Source: JBJKRF01 sp046704785 (lineage in GTDB: Bacteria; Chloroflexota; Anaerolineae; Anaerolineales; Villigracilaceae). Taken from it: a stretch of 15,609 nucleotides of DNA. The stretch covers positions 1 through 15,609 of the forward strand of contig JBJKRF010000051.1 of assembly GCA_046704785.1 (NCBI GenBank). Direction: 5' to 3'. The notes beneath the pieces are model-generated. The model saw nothing but the letters and a program-made list of their open reading frames with translations. It did no database searches and was not told the origin of the DNA. Positions 7,794 to 15,007 of the stretch are shown in pieces. Every line of letters starts with the position of its first letter. Position 1 is the stretch's first letter. The position numbers and the translations under genes were made by a program.

Positions 7794-8774
7794 TTATTTG
7801 AATATTTGAGGATGTAGCAATTTTGCTAGTGCCTCCAACCCATCTATCAGACGCGGTCCCGGGCGGCTGACAAGGTTATCGTCGATGGGAAAGATGCGAC
7901 CATTTTTGACTGCGGCGATCCCCTCCCAACCGGGGCGTTGCTCAACCAAAGCTGGCGTCACACCGCCCCAGACTGAGTCTCCCAGCACGATGGTGTCAGG
8001 ATTGTCTTTTGTCAGTTGTTCCAGGCTCATTTGGGCCCATTGAGTTTTCAGGTCGGCGCCGACGTTACGGCCGCCAGCCATGGTGATAAGCGTGTCGATG
8101 AACGTCCCCGGCCCCGAAGTCCAGGGTGCGTTGGTGTCGGTGCCGTCCAGTTCGTAGAAAACCAGCGGCTTTTGCTGGGCCTGCGCGACCTTCTCTTCAA
8201 TTGTTTTAACCCTGGTTTGCAAGGATGCGATCAACATTTCCGCCTGTGTCTGGTGCCCGGTCAGTTGGGCTACGTTGCGCAGGTTGTCGTACATGCCATC
8301 CAGCGTGGTTGGGTTCTTGAGGGTAAAGACGGTCAGGCCCAGGTCTTCCAGATTCTTGATCTGCTCTGGCGGGGTGATGTCTCCCGCCAATACCAGGTCG
8401 GGTTTGAGCGACAGGATTAGTTCGGTGTTGAGTTGGTCGCCAACGTCGCTGCCGCCAATATTCGTCAGGCTCTTGGCCTGCGCAGGATAATCGGAATTTT
8501 GGTCCCGCCCAATGACTTGTGCTCCTGCACCGATGGCGAAAAGGATTTCGGTGTTGGATGGCGCCAGTGAGACGATCTGCCTGGCAGGAGCAGCGAGCTT
8601 GACGGTGCGGCCCAGGCCGTCGACCAGGACGATGGGCGCAGGTGTGGCGTTAGATGCCGTTGGTGAGGCTTCCGTCTCCGTTGGGTGAATCGCAGGTGGA
8701 AGTGGGACGCCGCGGGCGCAGGCGCCAAGCAGAAATATCCCGGCCAGAGCCAGGAAACATATCTTTCGAAGCAT
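7794..8774 (-). CDS. btuF: Cobalamin-binding lipoprotein, substrate-binding protein of an ABC importer
   Basis: The 326-residue protein begins with a lipoprotein signal: positive MLRK, a hydrophobic stretch and a lipobox LLGAC with the modified cysteine at residue 19. A low-complexity Pro/Thr/Ala/Ser linker (about 20-47) tethers the mature domain. That domain is of the BtuF/FhuD class (Peripla_BP_2): DGLGRTVKLAAPARQIVSLAPSNTEILFAIG, then LILSLKPDLVLAG, LVFYELDG and RPGWEGIAAVKNGRIFPID. It should bind B12 or a related corrinoid at the outer face of the cytoplasmic membrane. It is the first gene behind a B12 riboswitch, which supports corrinoid over iron-siderophore. GGAG lies 5 bases before the ATG. 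No permease or ATPase gene is in the window, so its partners are encoded elsewhere. Confidence 0.9.
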   Translation of the reverse strand: MLRKICFLALAGIFLLGACARGVPLPPAIHPTETEASPTASNATPAPIVLVDGLGRTVKLAAPARQIVSLAPSNTEILFAIGAGAQVIGRDQNSDYPAQAKSLTNIGGSDVGDQLNTELILSLKPDLVLAGDITPPEQIKNLEDLGLTVFTLKNPTTLDGMYDNLRNVAQLTGHQTQAEMLIASLQTRVKTIEEKVAQAQQKPLVFYELDGTDTNAPWTSGPGTFIDTLITMAGGRNVGADLKTQWAQMSLEQLTKDNPDTIVLGDSVWGGVTPALVEQRPGWEGIAAVKNGRIFPIDDNLVSRPGPRLIDGLEALAKLLHPQIFK

Positions 8775-8878
8775 GTAATCTCCGTGCGAAAGGTAGAAAG
8801 GCAGTGAGATTCAATCCGCCTGAAAAACGTTTTCCACGGTCTCGTCCCCCTTGACCATTTGGAAGGATCGCGATGTAT

Positions 8879-8904
8879 AAAAAAAGCCAACCTTTCGGTT
8901 GGTT
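8879..8904 (-). terminator. Intrinsic terminator of the cobalamin riboswitch
   Basis: On the minus strand CCAACC (8902-8897), a GAAA loop and GGTTGG (8892-8887) form a six-base-pair stem, extended by weak A-T pairs, and are followed by C and seven Ts. The site is between the aptamer and the first gene. The same CCAACC occurs at the 3' end of the aptamer (8981-8976), so GGTTGG has two possible partners. This suggests a switch between terminator and antiterminator. Confidence 0.88.
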
Positions 8905-8975
8905 TGAAAGCTGAAGACTATGGAAAGCCTGTCATGCTCCACCTCCTTGTTCCGAGAAGGGTTCGAAACGAGCTT

Positions 8976-9111
8976 GGTTGGGGCAGGCGTCCTGGCTTGT
9001 TAGCTTGGCTAACTTACAGTTGCGGCACAGCACTGGACTCTCTGTTGCGAAAAACAGACCACCAGCTTCCACCTTTACGCCCTGGCATCCGGGCCAACGG
9101 GTCACCTCAAC
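8976..9111 (-). promoter_or_regulatory. Cobalamin (B12) riboswitch aptamer
   Basis: The minus strand carries GCCGCAACTGTAAG, the conserved core, and the B12 box AAGCCAGGACGCCTGCC (about 8998-8982). The closing stem can form between GTTGAGG (9111-9105) and CCCCAAC near 8983-8977, with one mismatch, and a hairpin GCCC...GGGC follows the first strand as in the family. Binding of adenosylcobalamin to this class shuts down uptake and synthesis genes. It is followed by a terminator and then the btuF-like gene, so control is probably by premature transcription termination. Boundaries are approximate. Confidence 0.92.
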
Positions 9112-9130
9112 ACTGTTCGATTGTGGCCGT

Positions 9131-9159
9131 ATTCTATCAGCCGAAAATGCACGAGTCAA
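9131..9159 (-). promoter_or_regulatory. Sigma70-type promoter of the cobalamin operon
   Basis: TTGACT at 9159-9154, a 17-base spacer, and TAGAAT at 9136-9131, preceded by TG one base away (an extended -10). Transcription should start near 9124, some 13 bases before the aptamer. The promoter lies immediately after the stop codon of the MinD-A gene, with no terminator between them. Confidence 0.8.
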
Positions 9160-9167
9160 GAGGTAGA

Positions 9168-9917
9168 TCAAAGTTTCATAAAGCTTTCCACAAGCGCTTT
9201 TATTTTTTTGTTCAAAGGATGATCAGGATATTCGAGCGCGAAGATTTTGCCACTGGCCAATGTCTGCATCTCGTCTGAATGGGGGAAAACGGCCGCAACC
9301 GGAAGTTGGTATTTATCCTGTACCTCGTGACGCACTACTTCTGGATCGAATGAATTTGAGACGTGGTTGATAATTAAGTTCATGCGGGGAATATCCAAGC
9401 GTTGAGCAAGGCTGATAACAATGGCTGTGCCCTGGTAGTCCTGCTTGTCCAAACGGAGAAGCAGCATCAAAGTGTCACAAATTGCCATAGAAACAAGAGT
9501 CTCTTCGCTTAAGCCTGCGCTTGTATCGACGAACAAGAAGTCGAGCTTGAAATTTTTTGTTAATTCTGAAAAGCCTTGATTGAGGCGGTCGATCTCATAC
9601 CCTTCACGCAAAATGCGCATTATGTAACTGATATTTGGGCTTCCTGGAACCAAAAATAATTTTCCGGTAACGCCTGGAGGGGTAACCTCGTAGGTGGCAT
9701 CTTGGATGCTACAAGTATTCCATAAATAGTCGTTCATGGTTTGTTCGAGGGAATGTTCTGGTAGTCCAAAGAGGATATGCGCGCTAGGCGACTGAAGATC
9801 GGTGTCAATCACACCAACATTCAGTCCTTTTGCGGCAATCAAAGTAGCGCAACTTGCCAGAATGTTCGACGTCCCGGCCCCACGGCGAAATGAGTGAAAA
9901 GCGATAATTTTAGTCAT
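9168..9917 (-). CDS. MinD/ParA-like protein with degenerate Walker A (MinD-A)
   Basis: This 249-residue protein aligns over its whole length with MinD-B at 14218-14973: both share FHSF/VHSF, DTDxQSP, DYLW, REGY, DYQGTA, a PHSDEM block and YPDHP. MinD/ParA ATPases normally use a P-loop KGGxGK(S/T). Here the segment reads RRGAGTSN: Thr16 (codon ACG) replaces the lysine that contacts the phosphates, and Arg11 replaces the signature lysine. The Walker A' (VIDTD, 37-40 region) and Walker B-like FLFVDTSAG are kept. It may bind nucleotide weakly or not hydrolyse it, and may act as a partner of MinD-B. AGGAG lies 6 bases before the ATG at 9915-9917, so I reject starts further upstream. It is the last gene of the six-gene cluster, 110 bases after the winged-helix gene. 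Confidence 0.88.
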   Translation of the reverse strand: MTKIIAFHSFRRGAGTSNILASCATLIAAKGLNVGVIDTDLQSPSAHILFGLPEHSLEQTMNDYLWNTCSIQDATYEVTPPGVTGKLFLVPGSPNISYIMRILREGYEIDRLNQGFSELTKNFKLDFLFVDTSAGLSEETLVSMAICDTLMLLLRLDKQDYQGTAIVISLAQRLDIPRMNLIINHVSNSFDPEVVRHEVQDKYQLPVAAVFPHSDEMQTLASGKIFALEYPDHPLNKKIKALVESFMKL

Positions 9918-9923
9918 GGCCAT

Positions 9924-9928
9924 CTCCT
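9924..9928 (-). promoter_or_regulatory. Ribosome-binding site deciding the MinD-A start
   Basis: AGGAG on the minus strand is 6 bases before the ATG at 9917 and directly abuts the ATG two codons earlier. It supports MTKIIAFHSF as the N-terminus, which also matches the paralogue's MTQIISVHSF. Confidence 0.65.
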
Positions 9929-10027
9929 GAATTTGGTTCTCTGGAATTTCTCGTGATGCTGGGCACGCACTCCCGTAAATCTGGCTCGCCACGTTGATTT
10001 CCAAAGAGCCCTGAATTCTTCAACCGG

Positions 10028-10366
10028 TTAAGATGTTTCCGGGTCATCGAATTTCTCCCATATATTATCTTTGCTCGGACTCGTGTGCGTTGTACCTGAT
10101 AGACGAACGTGAAATACCTTGCCGTCAACATACTTAAACAAACCTTTTTTTACCAGTTCATTTGCAAGCCGGCGGGCGCTTTTGAGAGACAAACCAAGTT
10201 CCTTTGCCATTTCATCCGTACGTATTTGCTTGGACCGAACCGCCTGCGTGAGGACAGACCTCAATGGATCTTGCATAGTCACTAAATCCATAGGGGTCAG
10301 ATTGCGCTCACCTAGTGAGTCTAGCATCTTCATAAATTGCTTTAGGGTCCGCCTAGGTTTATTCAT
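10028..10366 (-). CDS. Small winged-helix DNA-binding-like protein
   Basis: The 112-residue product has a predicted helix-turn-helix and wing: RTDEMAKELGLSLKSARRLANELVKKG (about 49-75) followed by LFKYVDGKVFHVRL, where a short beta hairpin would form the wing. The pattern is that of MarR/ArsR/DtxR-type domains, but I cannot place it in a named family. The N-terminal 45 residues look helical and could dimerise; the C-terminal 20 are polar and probably disordered. The ATG at 10364-10366 overlaps the end of the ATP-grasp gene by 8 bases (ATGAATAA). A longer reading frame upstream is only a shadow of the ATP-grasp gene. It may regulate this cluster or bind one of its proteins. Confidence 0.75.
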   Translation of the reverse strand: MNKPRRTLKQFMKMLDSLGERNLTPMDLVTMQDPLRSVLTQAVRSKQIRTDEMAKELGLSLKSARRLANELVKKGLFKYVDGKVFHVRLSGTTHTSPSKDNIWEKFDDPETS

Positions 10367-11696
10367 GGATTTTCTGGGCACATGAACTTTCAAGATGCAG
10401 AAGCATTTCCTGTTTGAGTGACAACAGTTCTTGTTCGTTGGAAGCAACCAGAATGCAACCAAACTCTCCGAACGGCAGGGATGAAGTGACAGTGATCACA
10501 ACGCCGCGGTCCTCGCCAGCGATTGGAAAGAGAAGGTCATCAAGATGCATCATCAGTTCATCCAGGCGATGGATTTCGCCACATTTGATTGAATTATTGC
10601 AGAGTAAAGCGACATGATCGAGATAATCTTCACCAAAATTCAGCTTTGCAAATTCGTGTACGTATGTACCGCCGGTACGACGGGCGTTCAATTCCAGTAA
10701 ATGCAACTGGCCGTCATCTGCGACAATCGCGTCGATGTCGAAGTGTCCAACATAGCCTGCGTCTTGTAGTTTGCCGGCGATGCGTAGTCCCAATTCTTCA
10801 AATCGCGCATACCAGGATGTTCTGACCAGATTCTTACTGAGCAAGACACCGGCGAAACGACCAAACTCTTCGAACAATTGGCTGGAGACATACGTAACCT
10901 GGGGTGCGCCGTCGCGAGGAACGAAAAGCTCAAGCGATGGAGAAAGCTGTAGGGCAGATTCGATCAACTGATCGACGATGATTAAATCGTCACGCAGGAA
11001 CGAATCAGATGCCAGTTCGGCTTTGATCTCGTCCATCGACAGGGTCAAGGCTGGAAACACTTTGTGTCCCAGGCCACTCTCGCCGCTGTCAGCTTTGACC
11101 ACAGTCCCGACGTTTCTCTGCCGAAACCAGTCAACGGCGTTCGCCGCCTGCCGAATATCCCGGCAGACGAAGCCCAAAGGTACAGGATAATCGTCTGGCA
11201 GCCATTGACTGACCAGAGAACGAAACCCGGATTTTGTATCGGCATAGTCTCGAAGCCATAGATTTTGGGGCAGAGGGCTTTCGGGTAATAGTACCGTCAG
11301 GCCGAGACGATTTTGTAAATGGTTCGCTAACTTAAAGAATTCGCGGGTTGTGGCGTATGGAACCAATTGTACGGTTTTCGAAGGGCCCGCGTACTCTTTG
11401 ATCTGTTCGAGTAGAGCCGGGTCGTGCAAGATGTCGTAGTTGAGTTGATATGTGGTGTGGCGTGGTGTGGCAATCAGGGTATCAATGTAGTTCCACCGAC
11501 GACAGATTGCTTCGGCGTCTGGCACTGGTTTTGTCACGATCAGAAGTTTTTTAGAACCAAGCCAGAAGATTCCACGATCGCCACGATACATGCGCTTTTC
11601 GATAACCTGGGGATCGTTGGAACGATCTAAAAACTTGAAAAATGTCTCCAGGTTGTTGTATATCGTAACGGTAGGTATTTTGGGATCAATCGCCAT
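10359..11696 (-). CDS. ATP-grasp domain protein, ligase-like, substrate unknown
   Basis: The 445-residue protein has an N-terminal pre-ATP-grasp-like region (about 1-185, including TIYNNLETFFKFLDRS and a LWLRDYAD segment), then an ATP-grasp core: VVKADSGESGLGHK (199-212) with a phosphate-binding Lys201 and glycine loop, LIIVDQLIES (238-247), and the metal site LLELNARRTGGT (333-344) with Glu336, Asn338 and Arg340. A C-terminal 90 residues follow. Enzymes with this fold couple ATP hydrolysis to joining a carboxylate to an amine or thiol. The pre-ATP-grasp layout recalls the peptide-ligase group that includes PGM1 of pheganomycin synthesis, but that is a loose comparison. The ribosome site is weak. 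It sits 8 bases after the Cache-HAMP gene and overlaps the winged-helix gene. Confidence 0.85.
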   Translation of the reverse strand: MAIDPKIPTVTIYNNLETFFKFLDRSNDPQVIEKRMYRGDRGIFWLGSKKLLIVTKPVPDAEAICRRWNYIDTLIATPRHTTYQLNYDILHDPALLEQIKEYAGPSKTVQLVPYATTREFFKLANHLQNRLGLTVLLPESPLPQNLWLRDYADTKSGFRSLVSQWLPDDYPVPLGFVCRDIRQAANAVDWFRQRNVGTVVKADSGESGLGHKVFPALTLSMDEIKAELASDSFLRDDLIIVDQLIESALQLSPSLELFVPRDGAPQVTYVSSQLFEEFGRFAGVLLSKNLVRTSWYARFEELGLRIAGKLQDAGYVGHFDIDAIVADDGQLHLLELNARRTGGTYVHEFAKLNFGEDYLDHVALLCNNSIKCGEIHRLDELMMHLDDLLFPIAGEDRGVVITVTSSLPFGEFGCILVASNEQELLSLKQEMLLHLESSCAQKIHE

Positions 11697-11704
11697 CTCG
11701 AAAG

Positions 11705-12769
11705 CTATTTGCTATCTCCCGCAGAATCTGATTGATCGTTTTCGCCGTGCTCGGCGCGCATTTGGCGTGCTTTGGTCTGCAAATCGCGGAAGAAATCTGA
11801 ATCCGCAATTTCGCTGACCTGTTTTGTGCGCCTGCTCTCGTCAATTTCAATCTTTAACGCCTCTACTTGCCGCCTTAACGTTTGCTCACGTTGACGGACT
11901 TTACCCGCCATGACGGCAAACACGTTTGCCAGCGTGACAATCTCGTCATCGAGCCGACTGGTGGACTGCAGCTGAGAAAGATCCTGATCGTAATCGCCCT
12001 CGCCGAAGGCTTCTGCGATCTTCGTCAATTTTATGATGGGGCTGGTAAGCGCTCCGGAGATCAGGAAGACCAGGATGAACAAAGAAACGTACGTGATCAA
12101 GAAAGCAACAAAAACCTTATCCAGAATCGATTGGCGAACCTGGTTAACATAATCGGCCTCAAAGTCGATGCCCATGGCTGCTACCACTTTCCCACTCTTG
12201 TCTTTTACCGGCATGTAGGCGGATGCCCATGAGCCCCATTGATCGGTATAAGTATCAAAACGGCCATTCGTTGTGCGCAGCGTCAATTGCTTGAAGCCGT
12301 CGAGGGAAAAGCCTTTACTTATTTTGTGATACATGAAGGTGGTGGCACGGGTTGGATCGTATCGGGCCCAGAGGTCTACAACATATATGATTTCGTCCGG
12401 CTTGTTGCCGGGGATGTAAATATACGGCCAGGCGCGGGGTTCGATGCTGTGCACCGTGTCGAGCCAATCCAGTTGGTCCTGAAAACGAGGGTCGTCTGTG
12501 AAACCGGCCGCATTGGGTTTTCCGGTGCTGGCCAGGGCCAGCAATTCATCCGTATTGACGCCCGCCGCTGCCCCCTTGAGCGTCGACGTGAGGTCATTTT
12601 GGATCCGTGTCAGTGCAGTGTCTGTAGCGAATTGGTAGAACCAATAAAATGCGATCGCAAATACTACCGAGAATATGAGCGTAAAGCCAATCAGAATCTT
12701 CCACCGCAAACTAAAGGAAAAGCTTCGTTTTCCGCCGTTCTTGGATGTGTCAGCATTCGATATCGTCAT
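11705..12769 (-). CDS. Membrane sensor with Cache-like extracellular domain and HAMP, no output domain
   Basis: The 354-residue protein has a short cytoplasmic N-terminus, a first membrane segment (about 24-46), an extracellular region (47-217), a second membrane segment (about 219-240), a HAMP domain (241-293, SPIIKLTKIAEAFGEGDYDQ...DEIVTLANVFAVMAGKV) and a coiled coil (about 292-318). The extracellular part ends in WASAYMPVKDKSGKVVAAMGIDFE, a typical Cache/PAS-like block. Such architecture usually feeds a kinase, cyclase or methyl-accepting domain, but here the chain ends after about 35 more residues (VSEIADSDFFRDLQTKARQMRAE and an acidic tail). Signalling must therefore pass to a separate protein, perhaps one encoded nearby. 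AAGGAG lies 9 bases before the ATG. Confidence 0.88.
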   Translation of the reverse strand: MTISNADTSKNGGKRSFSFSLRWKILIGFTLIFSVVFAIAFYWFYQFATDTALTRIQNDLTSTLKGAAAGVNTDELLALASTGKPNAAGFTDDPRFQDQLDWLDTVHSIEPRAWPYIYIPGNKPDEIIYVVDLWARYDPTRATTFMYHKISKGFSLDGFKQLTLRTTNGRFDTYTDQWGSWASAYMPVKDKSGKVVAAMGIDFEADYVNQVRQSILDKVFVAFLITYVSLFILVFLISGALTSPIIKLTKIAEAFGEGDYDQDLSQLQSTSRLDDEIVTLANVFAVMAGKVRQREQTLRRQVEALKIEIDESRRTKQVSEIADSDFFRDLQTKARQMRAEHGENDQSDSAGDSK

Positions 12770-12782
12770 GGTTTCTCTCTCC

Positions 12783-14126
12783 TTACAGGTCTTGCAATTT
12801 CTTAATCATACTGTCCGTTGCGCGTTGCCTGCGTCTTAGACGCCAATTCAACAGGCTCTTTTCATAAACGGACCGTAGTTTGAAGGTTGCCCAAATGGCT
12901 ACGCCCCCAGCGATAAGAGCGACCGAAAGATAAATTAGGTGGAGGTCTTTCCCTGTCCATTGGCCGACCAGAACAATGGCGCCGGTAATTAACGCGGCTA
13001 GGATCGTACCTCCCGAAGCGAGATAGCTGTCTATAAAGGTGCTTACACGTCCGCGTCGTTCCTCGGGGACAAGGGCCTGGAAAGACTTCCGCGCTGAATC
13101 GTCTACGGTCTCACGCGTCAGTTTGACCATGAACATGCCGCCGACCACGGTGAAGAGCGCTGCCACCAGGATCATACTCCCAGATGCCAGGAAGGCAACA
13201 AAGGGGAAAATGAGTAATACGTTCTTTAGTTGAACATTTTTTGTTAACCGGCTGGTAACCAGAGTTTGGACGGCAAAGGCTGCTAGTGTTACAACCAGCC
13301 GATAGATACTATAAAAGTTCTGGTAAGCAATATAGCTGGGGAAGGCGGCCTCGGTGACTACCCAAAAGCGAAATTCGATGATCGTATCTGCCACCGCCAG
13401 AGCCAGTATGGCCAGCATTAAATAGCGGAAAGACAATATTTCGCTGAGAAATTGCCAGCCTTCGCTCAAGGTTTCTTTCAGCGATTCTGAGCGTTTGACG
13501 AATTCATGCAGACTGAATTTGCTTAACGAGGTGGTGACGAGCAAAAAAGCTGCCACATAAATGAGTGCATTGAATAACAAAACATCTTCATTGGCTAGAT
13601 GCAAACTGCTGAATAGGGCAGGTGAAATGCCTGCGATGGCGATGCCTACCAATTTCCCAATAAAACTCCAACTGGCGATCAGTGGAAATAAGCGTGTGGT
13701 CTGTGCAAAGGTGAACACGTCGTTTGCTAATACCCAAAAGACCAGAGGAAATAAGACGAACTGTTGCTCTGCTATGAGGTACATCGCTGAATAGTTCAGC
13801 CATTCTGGCACTTGCACCCAGAACATGACTCGCAAGCCGATGAAAACAACGGCAAAACCCAGGCTTACATACGCCATCATCCGCACGCGATTGAAACGAT
13901 CGATAATCAAGCTTTGCAATGCGCCAACCAGGAGAACCAATGAATAATCTACGATCAACACAAGCAGCATTGCATTAGCGCCTTCGACATTCAGAAAACC
14001 ACTGACTGAAACGATGTTGGAGACTTGCCGTGCAAGCGAATTGCCGAACAGCAAGAAGCCAAATGCAAATACCAACATCCCCTCTTTGGGTTGTAACCTG
14101 AATGTGCGAAGGAAGAAATTTTGCAT
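12783..14126 (-). CDS. Multi-pass membrane protein, nucleotide-transporter/MFS-like
   Basis: The product (447 residues from the ATG at 14124-14126) is hydrophobic throughout, with about 10-12 membrane segments. It starts MQNFFLRTFRLQPKEG and ends in a basic cytoplasmic tail (NWRLRRRQRATDS). The segment VPEERRGRVSTFIDSYLASGG (about residues 350-370) is of the kind seen in MFS proteins and in bacterial relatives of ATP/ADP translocases. The match is by general pattern and the substrate is unknown. A start at 14180 is possible in frame, but it would place a terminator-like hairpin inside the coding region and has no ribosome site; the later ATG fits the family better, though its own ribosome site is also poor. 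It lies 13 bases before the Cache-HAMP gene. Confidence 0.8.
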   Translation of the reverse strand: MQNFFLRTFRLQPKEGMLVFAFGFLLFGNSLARQVSNIVSVSGFLNVEGANAMLLVLIVDYSLVLLVGALQSLIIDRFNRVRMMAYVSLGFAVVFIGLRVMFWVQVPEWLNYSAMYLIAEQQFVLFPLVFWVLANDVFTFAQTTRLFPLIASWSFIGKLVGIAIAGISPALFSSLHLANEDVLLFNALIYVAAFLLVTTSLSKFSLHEFVKRSESLKETLSEGWQFLSEILSFRYLMLAILALAVADTIIEFRFWVVTEAAFPSYIAYQNFYSIYRLVVTLAAFAVQTLVTSRLTKNVQLKNVLLIFPFVAFLASGSMILVAALFTVVGGMFMVKLTRETVDDSARKSFQALVPEERRGRVSTFIDSYLASGGTILAALITGAIVLVGQWTGKDLHLIYLSVALIAGGVAIWATFKLRSVYEKSLLNWRLRRRQRATDSMIKKLQDL

Positions 14127-14148
14127 ATTAAATGGGATTACGAGAGAT

Positions 14149-14178
14149 AAAAAAAGCGAGAAGGGAGGCAAACCTCCC
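14149..14178 (-). terminator. Terminator-like hairpin after the MinD-B gene
   Basis: On the minus strand GGGAGG (14178-14173), a TTTG loop and CCTCCC (14168-14163) are followed, after seven bases, by seven Ts (14155-14149). The gap before the T-run makes it an imperfect intrinsic terminator. It lies between MinD-B and the membrane protein gene and may reduce downstream expression without stopping it. Confidence 0.55.
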
Positions 14179-14217
14179 ATCTCAGTTAATCGCTAAAAGT
14201 CTGATTGTGAGTCCGGT

Positions 14218-14973
14218 TTATTCAAGGAGTTTGGCTATGACGTTCTTGAGGCCAAGAGTTATGGGGTGGTCAGGATAACGCAATGCAAAAATTCCTGAAC
14301 TGGCCAGTGTCATCATCTCGTCAGAATGAGGCAAAATAGCTGCCACATCGCATTTATATATTTGCTCTACTCGGTTGCGGACATCGTCAAAGTCGAACGT
14401 CTGTGGCACTTTATTCAGTACCAGCACCATGCGTGGGACATCCAATTTCCGGGCAACATCAACCGTTACGGCGGTTCCTTGGTAATCCTGTTGGTCGGGG
14501 CGCATAATAATGACCAGTGCAGTGGAAATCGCGATTGAAAGAAGAGTTTCTTCATTGAGGCCGGGGTGCGTATCGATCATTAGAACGTCGAGACTCAACT
14601 CTTTGATAAGCTCTCGAAAACCATCGTTGAGCAGGCCGACGTCATATCCTTCACGTAGCACGCGCGCAATTTCACCCGCTTTAATGCTCGATGGGATCAG
14701 AAAAATCTGGCCTTTGATGTCCGCACCAACGTGCCCGGTTACATCATGAGCAGCCTCTTTGATGTCACATTTTCCCCACAAATAATCGTTGAGGGAGTGG
14801 ACCATTTCTGATTCATCGAGGTTAAATAGAACGTGGATGCCTGGCGATTGTATGTCGGTATCCACGATTCCCACCCGTAATCCCTCCATTGCAAGGAGTG
14901 TCGCTAAATTGGCTGTCGTATTTGATTTACCAGTACCGCCGCGGAAAGAATGAACAGAAATAATCTGGGTCAT
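14218..14973 (-). CDS. MinD/ParA-type ATPase (MinD-B)
   Basis: The 251-residue protein belongs to the deviant Walker A P-loop ATPases (MinD/ParA/Mrp). It begins MTQIISVHSF followed by RGGTGKSN with the phosphate-binding Lys16; the signature lysine of the family is Arg11 here. Walker A' is VGIVDTDIQSPG (34-45) and Walker B is LDVLMIDTHPG (128-138). These proteins usually act as ATP-driven switches on membranes or DNA. No obvious C-terminal amphipathic helix of the MinD kind is evident beyond GLKNVIAKLLE, which is a weak candidate. The start at 14973 has GGAG 4 bases upstream; an ATG four codons earlier lacks a site. It is the first gene behind a strong promoter and a paralogue of MinD-A at the other end of the cluster. 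Confidence 0.92.
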   Translation of the reverse strand: MTQIISVHSFRGGTGKSNTTANLATLLAMEGLRVGIVDTDIQSPGIHVLFNLDESEMVHSLNDYLWGKCDIKEAAHDVTGHVGADIKGQIFLIPSSIKAGEIARVLREGYDVGLLNDGFRELIKELSLDVLMIDTHPGLNEETLLSIAISTALVIIMRPDQQDYQGTAVTVDVARKLDVPRMVLVLNKVPQTFDFDDVRNRVEQIYKCDVAAILPHSDEMMTLASSGIFALRYPDHPITLGLKNVIAKLLE

Positions 14974-15007
14974 CTCTCTCTCCATTAGTTGTTACAAAAT
15001 TTTATGT

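Noticed and set aside
8465..8890. Minus-strand frame of 141 codons overlapping the lipoprotein gene start and leader
   Set aside because: It is out of frame with the clear lipoprotein gene and crosses the riboswitch terminator region; no family pattern is visible.
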